64,000 bases of DNA from Corallococcus sp. AS-1-6 (GCF_020037015.1 NZ_JAIQDE010000015.1:62001-126000); one strand, 5' to 3'. Numbered from the stretch's first letter, positions 40,436-51,111 are shown. Notes: generated by a model from the sequence alone, not told the origin. Numbers and translations are program-made.

Positions 40436-42202
40436 TCAGCTCGCTTCTTCCGGGAGCGCCGAGTCCCCGAACAGGGCCTTGCGCGTCTGGTACATCGCCT
40501 TGCGGGCCGCGGTGAGGACCTCCAGGGGCTGCGCCTTGTCCTCCACCACGGCCTGCAACATCTTGTAGGACTGGATGGAGCCCGCGCCGCCCAGGCCGGT
40601 GATGGCCAGCAGCTTGTCCTCCATCACGCGCCGCTTGTTGAGCAGCGACGGCTTCACCGCCAGCAGTTGCTGCATCATGGACAGCGCGGCGGGCAGGTTG
40701 GTGGCCCCGATGGCCGCGTAGAAGGCGGCCTTCTCGTCGGACGTCTTCTTGTCCCAGCCCGGCTCGCGCACCTGCCGCACCAGGTCCGTGAAGGCTTTCT
40801 CGCGGTCGAACTCCGGCAACAGCTTCGCGGCCAGCATGCGCACCTGGGAGACGCTGTCGGTGAGCGCCTCCTGGATGATGCGCCGGGCCTCCGCCGTGCG
40901 GCCCCGCCCGATGATCTGCATGACCTCCAGCTTCACCACCAGGTTGGGGCTCTTCATCACCTGGCCGAACATCTTCACCCGCTCCGGGTGGTTGCTCTTC
41001 TCCAGGATGTAGACCATGTCGCGCACCGTCTGCGGCCGGTCCGACAGGAGGCGCGCGACGAAGGGCTCCGGCAGGTCGCGCGCGAACGTGGCCAGCACGT
41101 CGCCCAGGAGCACGCGGTTCTCCGGCAGCTCGATGGTCTCCAGCACGCTGAGCAGCGGCAGCACCGAGTCCACGCCCAGCGCCTGCAGGTAGCGCGTCAC
41201 GTCCTGCGGCTGCCGCGTGCGCGTCGTCTTCAGCGACTCGCCCATCCGCGTGAGGCGCTGCTCCTCGCCCATCTTGTGCAGGAAGTTGTTGAGCAGCCGC
41301 CCCAGGTCCTCGCCACCCTCGCGCTGGGAGAGCGCGCGCAGCTTGAGGACGATTTGATTCACCGTGGCGAAGTCGTCCTGGAGCAGCAGCATGTCCAACA
41401 ACTGCAGGAAGATCTCCTCCAGCAGCGCCGCGTCATCCACGCCGCCTTCCACCACCTGGAACACCGCGCCCACCAGCTTGGGGAAGAGGCGCGCGTTCTC
41501 TTCTTCGGTGATTTCGCGCTGGATGCGGGCCTTCAGGTCGTCCGTGGCGTGCCGGCCGCCCACGACGAGGCCGCGGATCTGCTCCACGCCGTCCAGCTTC
41601 GCGTCCAGGTCCTCCGCGGACACGCGCGCGAAGCGCAGGAAGTCATCCGAGTTCGTCTGGAGGCGGGAGTAGAGGTAGCCCACCACCTTGTCCACCTCCA
41701 CCTGGACCTCGTCCTCGTTGGCTCCCTCCATGGAGAAGCCTTCCACCACCACGTACTCCACCTGCTGCATGCCCGCGCGCCACAACTGCGCGAGCACGTC
41801 GTCCGCGCCGCGCTCCGGCTCCGACAGCGCGATGAGCGTGAGGGTGACCAGCTCCTCCAGCGGCAGCCCCGGGCGGAAGATGAGCTGGCGGATGCCGTCG
41901 CGGAAGAACTTGTAGGGCAGCGGCGACTCCTCGGAGAAGAGCGCCTCGCCGTGCAGCGTGAAGTTCTGCTGCTCCACCTTCAGCGAGAGCGGCCCGAACT
42001 TCTCCGTGTACGCGGAGATGGCCTCCAGCGCCTTGGAGAGGAACTCCGGGAAGCGCGCCTCGTTGTGGCGGTACATGCCAATCTGCTTGATGCCCTTGAG
42101 CAGGTGGAACGCGAACGTCTTCGCCAGTTCCACCTTCTCGCGGACCTCCGGTGACTGCTCCGGCTCCGCGGTCGCGTCCGTGACTTTCTGGGGCTGTGCC
42201 AT
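40436..42202 (-). CDS. HEAT-like helical-repeat protein paired with HD-domain protein
   Basis: The 588-residue soluble protein has an N-terminal domain like that of its downstream neighbour (GIKQIGMYRHNEARF), then about 400 residues of helical repeats. The later ones look like HEAT motifs (LVVKLEVMQIIGRGRTAEARR, VSQVRMLAAKLLPEFD). No enzymatic motif is seen. It is probably a scaffold or signalling adaptor for the HD-domain protein; this is inferred from the shared domain and the 4-nt gap. An AGG lies upstream of the ATG. Confidence 0.7.
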   Translation of the reverse strand: MAQPQKVTDATAEPEQSPEVREKVELAKTFAFHLLKGIKQIGMYRHNEARFPEFLSKALEAISAYTEKFGPLSLKVEQQNFTLHGEALFSEESPLPYKFFRDGIRQLIFRPGLPLEELVTLTLIALSEPERGADDVLAQLWRAGMQQVEYVVVEGFSMEGANEDEVQVEVDKVVGYLYSRLQTNSDDFLRFARVSAEDLDAKLDGVEQIRGLVVGGRHATDDLKARIQREITEEENARLFPKLVGAVFQVVEGGVDDAALLEEIFLQLLDMLLLQDDFATVNQIVLKLRALSQREGGEDLGRLLNNFLHKMGEEQRLTRMGESLKTTRTRQPQDVTRYLQALGVDSVLPLLSVLETIELPENRVLLGDVLATFARDLPEPFVARLLSDRPQTVRDMVYILEKSNHPERVKMFGQVMKSPNLVVKLEVMQIIGRGRTAEARRIIQEALTDSVSQVRMLAAKLLPEFDREKAFTDLVRQVREPGWDKKTSDEKAAFYAAIGATNLPAALSMMQQLLAVKPSLLNKRRVMEDKLLAITGLGGAGSIQSYKMLQAVVEDKAQPLEVLTAARKAMYQTRKALFGDSALPEEAS

Positions 42203-42399
42203 GAAACCTGAAGAATCCGGAGGGGGCGGAAGGCCCCAGTGGGGGGGACCCGAGTGTACTCCCGTCCAGGTTCGGGACCCAATTCAGGAAGCGCCCAGAA
42301 TCCAGGGGGTTGGCGTGACACCTGGGTAACAGGGGCGGACTGGCGGTGAAGCCCCGGTGTGTTACGCAAGGGGCCCCTTCGCTGTCCGGAGTCCCGTCC

Positions 42400-42732
42400 A
42401 TGAAGCGACTGGCCGCGTCCGCCCTGGTCCTGGCGTCCCTCACGGGGTGCTTCCGCATGAGCGTGCGCAGCCCGGCGCCTCGCGACGGCGCGCCGGAGTC
42501 CCAGATGGGCGTGAGCCTGGTGGAGGGGCTGACGACGTCCAACGTGGCCGCGGCGGAGTGTCGGCATGGCCTGTCCCGGGTGGACGTGTACTGGCCGTGG
42601 TGGAGCCCGTTCGTCTACGCCTTCACCTTCGGCATCGTGACGCCGCTGCGCGCGGAGTACGTCTGCGCGAAGGGAGGCGCGGACTCCGCCGGCGGCGACA
42701 CGGAGGTGCCGCCGTCGGTGCCCGGGCTGTAG
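42400..42732 (+). CDS. Small myxobacterial lipoprotein
   Basis: The 110-residue protein has a lipoprotein signal ending SLTG-C (Cys17). The mature part contains AECRHGLSRVDVYWPWW and a hydrophobic FVYAFTFGIVTPL stretch that could touch or cross a membrane, then a Gly/Asp tail. The layout loosely recalls Bor/Iss-type lipoproteins, but the match is not firm. The ATG at 42400 is chosen for the signal peptide. It stands alone between two minus-strand genes. Confidence 0.7.
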   Translation: MKRLAASALVLASLTGCFRMSVRSPAPRDGAPESQMGVSLVEGLTTSNVAAAECRHGLSRVDVYWPWWSPFVYAFTFGIVTPLRAEYVCAKGGADSAGGDTEVPPSVPGL

Positions 42733-42780
42733 CCGGTCCTCCCCGCCCGGGACTCCAAGCGGGGAGGGGACTTCACGCCG

Positions 42781-45249
42781 TCAGGGCGACGGCGGCGGGG
42801 CTTCCGCGCCGCTCTTGCCCTTGAGGGCCGAGCGGAACAGCACCGCGGTGAGGACGGCGAAGAAGGCCAGGCCCCAGACGTTGGACCACGTCGGGTGCGC
42901 CAGCTCGCTCTCGCCCACGGCGTTGAGGAAGGAGCCCACCGCGCCCTCATGCCCGAAGAGGGCGGGCAGGTTGATGGCGCGCGTCCAGGCCCCGTCGCTG
43001 GCGATCTCCAGGAAGGCGATGAGCACGCCCGCGATGGAGCCGCCCGCGATGTAGCCGGAGGACATCAGCGTGCCGGGGGAGAACTCGGACTCCGCCGCGG
43101 TGCCGCCGCGCAGCTTGTCCACGAAGTGGCGCACCATGCCGCCCACGAAGATGGGGGCCGTGCTGCTGATGGGCAGGTACACGCCCACCGCGAAGGGCAG
43201 GGCGGACACGCCGCACAGCTCCAGCATCAGCGCGATGAAGACGCCCAGCAGCACCAGGTCCCACGGCAGCCGCTGCGTGAGGATGCCGTCGATGATGAGC
43301 GCGAACAACTGCGCCTTGGGCGCGGAGTAGCGGGTGAGCGTCTGGCCCTCGTACTCGCTGATGCGGCCGCCGATGCCCGGGTCCACCACGTACTGGATGG
43401 TGCCCTGGTCATCCACCAGGTAGCGGCCGGCGGGCACGGGCGTGTCCGCGCCGCGCACGAAGCCTTCCTTGTAGACGCGGTCCGGACCGGCGGTGATGGC
43501 GCCCGCGTCCGACAGCTTCAGCGACGGGCCGTTGGCGGGGGACAGCGTGAGGCCGGACACCTGCTCGGCCGGCACCGGGCGCCAGCTTCGCAGCTCCAGC
43601 GCGCCGTCCACCTGCGCCACGTCCATGCGCTCCGCCCACAGCGAGCGCTTGAGCTTCTCGGGCGTCATGCCGCGCTGGGTGAGCGCGTCCTGGGACACCG
43701 CCCAGCGGTACGTGTGCTGGGTGCGCGTCTCCTGCGTCAGCTCCGTCACCTGCACGTTCGGGTGCGCCTCCGGGATGACCGCGGTGGCGCCCTGGTTGAG
43801 CAGCACCAGCACCAGGCCGATGAACATCGCGCTGGTGAGCACGCCGACGAAGAGGGCGATCTGCTGCTTCTTGGGCGTGCCGCCCACGAGGAACGCCGTC
43901 TTCAGGTCCTGCGCGGTGGTGCCGCCGTTGGACGCGGCGATGCCCACGATGGCCGCCGTGGTGAGCGCCATGAAGCGGTCCGGCGACGACGTCCAGCCGA
44001 ACAGCAGGTACACGAGGCAGGTGACGAGCAGCGTGGCCACCACCATGCCGGAGATGGGGTTGGACGAGGAGCCGATCTCCCCCGTGATGCGCGCGCTCAC
44101 CGTCACGAAGAAGAAGCCGAAGATGACGATGAGGATGGCGGAGATGAAGTTCACGTGCAGCGGCGGCGCCAGCCAGATGGCCAGGATGAGCAGCGCGCTG
44201 CCCACCAGCACCACGGTGATCGGCAGGTCCTGATCCGTGCGCAGCACCGTGGGCAGGGCGCCCTGCGTGCGCGACTGGCGCAGCGTCTCCACGCTGCGCT
44301 TGAAGGCGCCCACGATGGTGGGCATGGAGCGGATGAGGCTGATGAGGCCGCCCGTCGCCACCGCGCCCGCGCCGATGTAGAGCACGTACGCGTTGCGGAT
44401 CTGATCCGGCGACATGTCCTTGATGAGCATCCCGTTGTGCACCAGCAGCGGCGTCTCCATGCCGCCGCCGAAGAAGGAGATCATCGGGATGAGGATGAGG
44501 TAGCTGAGCACGCCGCCCGCGAAGGTGATGCCCGCCACGCGAGGCCCGATGATGTAGCCCACGCCGAGCAGCTCCGGGGACACCTCCGTGGAGAACACCG
44601 CCGCCTTGAGCCCCTTGATGGGCGCGCTGATGGCCTCCTTGAAGAGCTTCATCCCGGAGTAGGCGAACTTGTAGACGCCGCCGATGATGAACCCCAGGAT
44701 GACCGTGCGCGCGTTGGTGCCGCCCTGCTCGCCGACGATCAGCACGTCCGCGCTGGCGGTGCCCTCCGGGTAGGTGAGCTTGCCGTGCTCCTGGACGATG
44801 AGGCCCTGGCGCAGGGGGATCATCATCAGCACGCCCAGCACGCCGCCCAGCGCGGCGGTGAGGAACGCGTGCGTGAGGCTGATGTCGTAGCCCAGGATCA
44901 GCAGCGCGGGCAGCGCGGCCGCCACGCCGAACGCGAGCGACTCACCCGCGGAGCCCGTCGTCTGGACGATGGTGTTCTCCAGGATGCTGGAGCGCCCCAG
45001 GGCCCGGAAGATGGCGATGGAGAGCACCGCCACCGGGATGGACGCGGACACCGTGAGGCCGACCTTGATGGCCAGGTACACGGACGACGCCGCGAACACG
45101 ATGCCCAGCACCGACCCGAGCACCAGGCCGCGGAGGGTCAGCTCCGCGGGCGACTGCTCGGGGGGCACATAGGGTTTGTGCGGGGCGGCGCCATGCGCCT
45201 CCGCGAGGGGGACGCGATCATCGACGACCGGCGGGGAACCGTGGGACAA
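42781..45249 (-). CDS. OPT-family oligopeptide/metal-chelate transporter
   Basis: The 822-residue membrane protein has at least 12-14 TM helices. It starts with YVPPEQSPAELTLRGLVLG and continues SVYLAIKVGLTVSASIPVAVL, a typical OPT N-terminus. Other OPT-like segments are TIVQTTGSAGESLAFG and a late GVYLPISSTAPIFVGGMVRHFVD. A soluble insertion of about 140 residues (roughly 480-620) interrupts the membrane domain, and its sequence is not recognised. OPT proteins import peptides or metal-siderophore complexes by proton symport. The neighbour upstream on the same strand is the sigma-factor gene, 71 nt away. Confidence 0.9.
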   Translation of the reverse strand: MSHGSPPVVDDRVPLAEAHGAAPHKPYVPPEQSPAELTLRGLVLGSVLGIVFAASSVYLAIKVGLTVSASIPVAVLSIAIFRALGRSSILENTIVQTTGSAGESLAFGVAAALPALLILGYDISLTHAFLTAALGGVLGVLMMIPLRQGLIVQEHGKLTYPEGTASADVLIVGEQGGTNARTVILGFIIGGVYKFAYSGMKLFKEAISAPIKGLKAAVFSTEVSPELLGVGYIIGPRVAGITFAGGVLSYLILIPMISFFGGGMETPLLVHNGMLIKDMSPDQIRNAYVLYIGAGAVATGGLISLIRSMPTIVGAFKRSVETLRQSRTQGALPTVLRTDQDLPITVVLVGSALLILAIWLAPPLHVNFISAILIVIFGFFFVTVSARITGEIGSSSNPISGMVVATLLVTCLVYLLFGWTSSPDRFMALTTAAIVGIAASNGGTTAQDLKTAFLVGGTPKKQQIALFVGVLTSAMFIGLVLVLLNQGATAVIPEAHPNVQVTELTQETRTQHTYRWAVSQDALTQRGMTPEKLKRSLWAERMDVAQVDGALELRSWRPVPAEQVSGLTLSPANGPSLKLSDAGAITAGPDRVYKEGFVRGADTPVPAGRYLVDDQGTIQYVVDPGIGGRISEYEGQTLTRYSAPKAQLFALIIDGILTQRLPWDLVLLGVFIALMLELCGVSALPFAVGVYLPISSTAPIFVGGMVRHFVDKLRGGTAAESEFSPGTLMSSGYIAGGSIAGVLIAFLEIASDGAWTRAINLPALFGHEGAVGSFLNAVGESELAHPTWSNVWGLAFFAVLTAVLFRSALKGKSGAEAPPPSP

Positions 45250-45320
45250 GCAGGCACTCCTGACAGGAAATCAGGGGGCCCGTTGTAGCAGGGTCTCCGC
45301 CGGGGTGCGAAAACTGCCCC

Positions 45321-46208
<888 letters not shown>

Positions 46209-46223
46209 GGATGGATTCTCCAA

Positions 46224-46627
46224 ATCGGGCCTCCTGCCGCGGCGGAGGCGCTTGAAAGGTGCCCTGGGTTCAAGTCCGACAACTTGACGTGTCTGCCCTG
46301 AGCAACCGGGATGCCAACCAGGGTTGGATGTATTCGCGTGTGTCTCCGAGGGGTTGCAGGACGCAGGTGGGCGTCTGCTGGCAACGGTCTGTAACCGTTA
46401 CCCGTGGCCGGTAGGAAATCCGCGGGTCTGCGAGGGGAGAAAATGCACGGCGCACGGCCCTCGAGCGCACGTCGCCATGACGTTCGCGAATGGGGTTTCG
46501 CTGAAACGCTTAATGGCGTGGGGTGGCGTGGGTGGAGACATTTCTCCACCTCGGCCGCGCGTCCCTGGGGAGGGCGGGCGACCGGCGACGGAAGCCCGCT
46601 TCCGTCCGGAGGGCACTTCTCTTCCGC
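46224..46627. other. 404-nt intergenic region upstream of the sigma-factor gene
   Basis: No convincing gene was found. The sigma-factor SD (AGGAGG) lies at the left edge. A GGTGGAGA/TCTCCACC inverted repeat with a four-base centre lies near 46531-46550. I could not identify a sigma70 promoter by eye. The region probably holds the sigma-factor promoter and the 3' end of the transglutaminase-operon transcript. Confidence 0.5.
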
Positions 46628-48697
46628 TCAGGATGCGCGGGCGGTAGGGCCCGCCTGTCCGTCCGGTTTCACGGCGCGGCGGGCGGCCTCCGCGTCCAGC
46701 GCGCGGCGCAGGGTGGCGAGCAGGTGCTCGGCCTCTCCCTCGCGCAGGGCACGGCCGCCGAAGCGGGCCTCCAGGTAGCGGCGGGTGAGGGGCGTCAGCG
46801 CCAGCGCCAGCGGGTGGCCGTCGCGCGCCAGGCGCGTGGTCAGGTCCTCCAGCGACTCGTGTTCGAGGCGCGGCACCCGGGCCTTCTGGAGCGCCGCGTC
46901 CACCCGGTCGAGGAAGCGCGTGGCCTCCAGCACCGGGGCGCGGCCCGTCCAGCGGGAGACGAAGCGGCCCGCGCGCCAGACGGCGAAGGCCACGACGGCG
47001 GCGGTCACCCACGCGCGCGGCGGGGGCAGGCGGCTGGGGGCGTTGTTCGCGGGGGCGCCGGGCGCGCGGCGCGGCGGGCGGACCAGGGCCCGGGCCAGCT
47101 CGAACTGGTCGCGGAAGGAGTAGTCCACGACGGAGTTTCGCCAGCGCGCCTCCACCGCTTCATAGAAGGCGAGCAGGTTCTCCAGCAGCGCGGAGCCCTG
47201 GCTCGGGCGGTTCGACGGCGGCGTCGCGTCCACGGTGATGAAGCCGCGCCCCGGGACGAGCACGTGCGTCCAGGCGTGCGCGTCGCCCGCGCGCACCAGG
47301 TAGCCGCCGTCCATGCGCGTGCCGCCATAGAAGCCCGTGGCGAGCCGCGCCCCGATGCCCTGCGTGCGCAGCATCAGCGTGAGCGCGGTGGCGAAGTGCT
47401 CGCAGTGGCCCGCCTTGCGCACGAAGAGGAACTCCGCCAGCGGATCCTCCGGCGTGCCCGCCTGCTCCAGCGTGTACCCGTAGTCCCGCTGCAGGAAGGC
47501 GGCGAGCTTGCGCGCTGCGGCCAGCGGCTCCTTCTCTCCCTGGAGCACCTGCGCGGCGAGCTGGGCGACGCGCGGGTCCAGGTGCTCCGGCAGCGCCAGG
47601 AGCTGGTCGCGCTCCGCCTGGACCAGGCCCGGGGACAGGCCCGCCTTCGCGTCCGGCGGCAGGCTGTAGGCCTCATAGGTGTACGAGGGCGCGCTCACGG
47701 TGAAGCGCACCTCGCCCCCGCCCTGGAGCTGCACGGGGCTGCTCCGGGTGCCGGTGGGCGTGTGGGCCATGGCGTTGCCCAGCCGCGAGGGCATCTCCAG
47801 GGCAATCAGCGTGCGGGCGCCGTAGGCGGGCAGAAGCTCGATGCGCTGGTGGAGCAGCGTGTCGCTGGCGGGGCGCAGGGTGATCTGCCGCTCCGTCTGC
47901 TGCGCGCCGACGACGTTGGTCCACTCCATGCCGTCGAAGGTGTCGTAGGTGCGGCCCACCCAGTAGGCGTCCAGCGCTTCGCGGCCCGGGTCCGGCGTGA
48001 GCGTGGCGCGCAGCACGACGCGCGGGTTGCCCTTGATGGTGCCCGCGCCGCCCAGCCGCACGGTGTTGGAGTAGCCCGCGCTGCTCACCGCGCCCAGGCC
48101 CGGCGCCGAGCGCGGACCCACCATGGCCCAGTTGAGCCGGGGGAAGAGGACGAAGAAGGCCACCGCGCCGGCCACCGCGAACATCAGGCCCGTGGACAGC
48201 GGCCGCAGCACCGCGCGCACCGGCACGGGCTCGCCGTCCGGCACCGCCGCCTCCACCACGCCCAGCGCCAGCGACAGGCTGGCCAGCACCCCGAAGGCGA
48301 TGAGGCACAGCGCGTACGTCATGTCGCCGGACAGCGCCGCGCCACCGGCCACCATCAGGAGGCCCGTCAGGTGCGTCTGGCCCTCCGCCGCGGCGTTCGG
48401 CGTGGACAGCATCCGCTGCGCGGCGATGAGGCTCGCGAAGGAGCACGCCGCCACCACCGCGTTCATCGCGCCGGACGTCAACTGGAGGCCCAGGAGCACC
48501 GCCACGACCAGCAGCCCCAGCGCGGACAGGCGGTGGAAGCGCGCGACGAGCCGCACGTCGAACAGCGCCAGCACCAGCGCCCCCAGGAAGAGGACCAGCA
48601 CCCAGACGGGGAGCTGGCCGGACATGGCCATCGCGCCAAAGGCGAAGCCCGCCGCCAGGTCGCGCAGGGCGAGCCGCAGCCTCAAGGGGCGCTTCAC
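46628..48697 (-). CDS. TgpA-like membrane transglutaminase (DUF3488)
   Basis: The 689-residue protein has six to seven N-terminal TM helices, a large periplasmic transglutaminase-like domain, one more TM helix (WVTAAVVAFAVWRAGRFV) and a cytoplasmic tail. The Cys-His-Asp triad is visible in GHCEHFAT, DAHAWTHV and FITVDATPP. The start is the GTG at 48697 overlapping the DUF58 stop. It is the third gene of a MoxR-DUF58-TgpA operon; TgpA-like proteins are thought to act on periplasmic or envelope proteins, but the natural substrate is unknown. Confidence 0.9.
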   Translation of the reverse strand: MKRPLRLRLALRDLAAGFAFGAMAMSGQLPVWVLVLFLGALVLALFDVRLVARFHRLSALGLLVVAVLLGLQLTSGAMNAVVAACSFASLIAAQRMLSTPNAAAEGQTHLTGLLMVAGGAALSGDMTYALCLIAFGVLASLSLALGVVEAAVPDGEPVPVRAVLRPLSTGLMFAVAGAVAFFVLFPRLNWAMVGPRSAPGLGAVSSAGYSNTVRLGGAGTIKGNPRVVLRATLTPDPGREALDAYWVGRTYDTFDGMEWTNVVGAQQTERQITLRPASDTLLHQRIELLPAYGARTLIALEMPSRLGNAMAHTPTGTRSSPVQLQGGGEVRFTVSAPSYTYEAYSLPPDAKAGLSPGLVQAERDQLLALPEHLDPRVAQLAAQVLQGEKEPLAAARKLAAFLQRDYGYTLEQAGTPEDPLAEFLFVRKAGHCEHFATALTLMLRTQGIGARLATGFYGGTRMDGGYLVRAGDAHAWTHVLVPGRGFITVDATPPSNRPSQGSALLENLLAFYEAVEARWRNSVVDYSFRDQFELARALVRPPRRAPGAPANNAPSRLPPPRAWVTAAVVAFAVWRAGRFVSRWTGRAPVLEATRFLDRVDAALQKARVPRLEHESLEDLTTRLARDGHPLALALTPLTRRYLEARFGGRALREGEAEHLLATLRRALDAEAARRAVKPDGQAGPTARAS

Positions 48698-49674
48698 GCC
48701 GCCTCCCGCGAGTCCGTCCCGGTGTCCGCGCCCTCGAAGCCCACCCACGCGAGCGCCTGGAGGATGCGCCGCTCCTGCGAGGCCCCCGCCGCGGGCCGCA
48801 GCGCGTGCTCCGGCAACTGGAGGCCCACCTCGTGTCCCGCGTCCAGGAGCTGGTGCGCCTGGGCGGCGACCTCTTCACAGCGGCGCTCCAGCGCGTCGCC
48901 CGTGAGGCCCGGTTCCAGCGCGAGCTTCCAGACGCGGCGCTCCTCGCGCTCGCGCTCCACCTTCAGCAGGCGCCCCACGGCGGCGCTCTTCAGCCAGTGG
49001 ACGCGGCGCGCGTCCTCGTTCGCGCCCAGCTCGCGCAGGCCCGCCACGTCGCCGGTGCCGTCCAGGTGGCGCGGGCTGCCCGCCTCGCCCCGGGGGCCCT
49101 TCTGCGCGGGCCCCGGCTCCTTGCAGGCGTAGCCGCGGCGCGGATAGACGAGCAGCGTCCCCTCCAGGGAGAACACGCGCGTCTTGGCGAACAGGCCCAG
49201 GGGCCACGTGGTGGTGACGCGCACGCCGGACAGGCGCACCGGGCCCCGGCGCGGCGCGGCCAGGTCCGCCCGGACGATGTGCTCCTGGCCCGCGGGCAGG
49301 TACCCCAGCTTCCCGGTGCCGGTGAGCGGGGAGAGGTCCTCGGAGAACGTCAGCGCGAAGCCGTGCCCCTTCTTGCGCGACACCGCCCAGCGGTAGGCGA
49401 AGGGCTCGCGCGCGAACGCCGCGTCCGCGCCCACCCGGCGCACCGTCAGGTCGCGCAGGCAGCGCTCCGACAGCACGCCGGACACCACCACCATGCTCAG
49501 CAGCAGGCCCAGCAGCAGGTAGAGCAGGTTGTTGCCCGTGTTGAGCGCGCCCAGCCCCACGCCGAACGTCACCACCAGGTACGTGCGGCCCACCTTCGTC
49601 ACCGACAGCGTGCGCGGCGGACGGAGGAGGGCGCGCAGCCGCGCCTTGAGGGGAGGGCGGGCGGGGGCCTTCAC
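48694..49674 (-). CDS. DUF58-family membrane protein
   Basis: The 326-residue protein has two N-terminal TM helices (TYLVVTFGVGLGALNTGNNL, LLYLLLGLLLSMVVVSGVL), a beta-rich middle and the DUF58-like part (GDVAGLREL, ARRVHWLKSAAVGRLLKVE). The GTG at 49674 overlaps the MoxR stop (GTGA), and its own stop overlaps the transglutaminase start the same way. Its place between MoxR and TgpA is the standard arrangement; a MoxR-assisted assembly role is inferred. Confidence 0.85.
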   Translation of the reverse strand: MKAPARPPLKARLRALLRPPRTLSVTKVGRTYLVVTFGVGLGALNTGNNLLYLLLGLLLSMVVVSGVLSERCLRDLTVRRVGADAAFAREPFAYRWAVSRKKGHGFALTFSEDLSPLTGTGKLGYLPAGQEHIVRADLAAPRRGPVRLSGVRVTTTWPLGLFAKTRVFSLEGTLLVYPRRGYACKEPGPAQKGPRGEAGSPRHLDGTGDVAGLRELGANEDARRVHWLKSAAVGRLLKVEREREERRVWKLALEPGLTGDALERRCEEVAAQAHQLLDAGHEVGLQLPEHALRPAAGASQERRILQALAWVGFEGADTGTDSREAA

Positions 49675-50651
49675 CGGGGCGCCGCCACCTTGCGGGCGAT
49701 CTCCTCCACCAGGTGCGCCGCCTCGTCCCGCGCGGACACGCCCTGCACGGCGCTCCTCAGGAGCACGCGGTGCGCCCAGCAGGGCACCAGCATGGCGCGC
49801 ACGTCGCCGGGGGTGACGAAGTCGCGCCCCTCCCACAGGGCCTGGGCCCGGGCCGCGGACCCCAGCGCCAGCACCGCGCGGGTGGACGCGCCGCGCTCCA
49901 GGTCGCCGTGCTCGCGCGTGGCCCGCGCCAGCCGCACCACGTAGTCCGCCACCGCCGCGTCCAGCCTCACGTCCTGGACGAAGTCACGCAGCGACGCGAG
50001 CTCCTCCGGCCCCGTCACCGCCTCCACCGACGGCAGCGGGGACGCCGCGCCGCGCGTGGTGAGCAGGCGCGCCTCCACGTCCGGCGCCGGGTGGCCCAGC
50101 GACAGGCGCACGAGGAAGCGGTCCAACTGCGAGTCCGGCAGCGGGTAGGTGCCGGAGAAGTCCACCGGGTTCTGGGTGGCCACCACGGTGAAGGGGGAGG
50201 GCAGCGCGTGGGTCTGCCCGTCCAGCGACACCTGGCCCTGGGCCATGCCCTCCAGGAGCGCGGACTGGGTGCGCGGGGGCGCGCGGTTGAGCTCGTCCGC
50301 CAGCACCAGTTGCCGGAACAGCGGCCCGGGCCGGAAGGAGAACGTGGCCGTCTGCGCGTGGAACACCTGCGCGCCCAGGATGTCCGCCGGCAGCAGGTCC
50401 GCGGTGAACTGGATGCGGGAGAAGGACAGGGCGCACGCGCGGGCCAGCGCCTCCGCCAGCGTCGTCTTGCCCACGCCGGGCATGTCCTCCAGCAGCAGGT
50501 GCCCGCCGGCCACCACGCACGTGACGACGCGCCGCACTTCTTCCGGCTTGCCCTGCACGGCGCGGCCAAGCTGGGCGGCGAGCCGCTCCATCACCGCGCG
50601 CGCGGAAGCAGGGGTTTGAACTGGACCGAGGACGCGAGCGGGCTGGGTCAT
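49671..50651 (-). CDS. MoxR-family AAA+ ATPase
   Basis: The 326-residue AAA+ chaperone-like ATPase has Walker A in GVGKTTLAEALA, sensor-type FTADLLPADILG, Walker B LVLADELNRAPPRTQSALLEGM and sensor 1 VVATQNPVDFSGTYPLP. It lacks membrane segments. It is the first gene of the operon with DUF58 and TgpA; MoxR ATPases usually help mature or assemble the product of a neighbouring gene. No SD is obvious before the ATG at 50651. Confidence 0.95.
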   Translation of the reverse strand: MTQPARVLGPVQTPASARAVMERLAAQLGRAVQGKPEEVRRVVTCVVAGGHLLLEDMPGVGKTTLAEALARACALSFSRIQFTADLLPADILGAQVFHAQTATFSFRPGPLFRQLVLADELNRAPPRTQSALLEGMAQGQVSLDGQTHALPSPFTVVATQNPVDFSGTYPLPDSQLDRFLVRLSLGHPAPDVEARLLTTRGAASPLPSVEAVTGPEELASLRDFVQDVRLDAAVADYVVRLARATREHGDLERGASTRAVLALGSAARAQALWEGRDFVTPGDVRAMLVPCWAHRVLLRSAVQGVSARDEAAHLVEEIARKVAAPR

Positions 50652-50787
50652 CTGGGCGCGGACTCTAGCCCAGGCGAACGCCCGCCGGCACCCCTCCAGG
50701 CCGCCCGTGTTCCGCGCCGGATGCCCGCCTGCCGTGGAGGCGCGGGCGCTTGCCGGGGATGCACGTGGCCCGGAGGGCCCATCACCC

Positions 50788-51111
50788 TCAGACGGAGAGG
50801 ATGTCCTCGGGCGTGTAGTAGGCCCGGTGCGTCGCCGGCGAGGACAGCACGCCGAAGTAGCGGAACATCCGCTCCTGGTGCGTGGCCAGCCCGCGCAGCT
50901 CCACGGCGCCGTCCTTCAGCCCGTGCGTCAGGATGCCCACCGCGCTGTCCTTGAACTCACGCAGGTGCGCGAAGTCCAGCACGACCTCGCTCTGGCCCAG
51001 CGCCTGGAGCGAGTTGCGCAGCTCCTGTGCCGTCTGGCCGTCCAGCGTTCCCTCCAGGCGCAGGGTGACCCGACCCGCCGCCTCCTCCCGATGAATCCGA
51101 AGCCCCGTCAT
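50788..51111 (-). CDS. STAS-domain (anti-sigma antagonist-like) protein
   Basis: The 107-residue protein has the STAS layout: RVTLRLEGTLDGQTAQELRN, then VVLDFAHLREFKDSAVGIL. In SpoIIAA-type antagonists a phosphorylatable Ser/Thr lies just before or in this second motif; here Lys-Asp-Ser-Ala places a Ser in that position. No anti-sigma kinase or phosphatase gene adjoins, so the partner is unknown. The C-terminal 30 residues (HQERMFRYFGVLSSPATHRA) are not typical. The ATG at 51111 has GGGAG upstream. Confidence 0.75.
   Translation of the reverse strand: MTGLRIHREEAAGRVTLRLEGTLDGQTAQELRNSLQALGQSEVVLDFAHLREFKDSAVGILTHGLKDGAVELRGLATHQERMFRYFGVLSSPATHRAYYTPEDILSV

Noticed and set aside
42895..45288. 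797-residue plus-strand ORF opposite the OPT transporter
   Set aside because: A His/Arg/Asp-rich antisense frame with no family features.
46531..46550. Inverted repeat GGTGGAGA/TCTCCACC as terminator
   Set aside because: There is no T-run and no gene ending just upstream on either strand in a fitting position.
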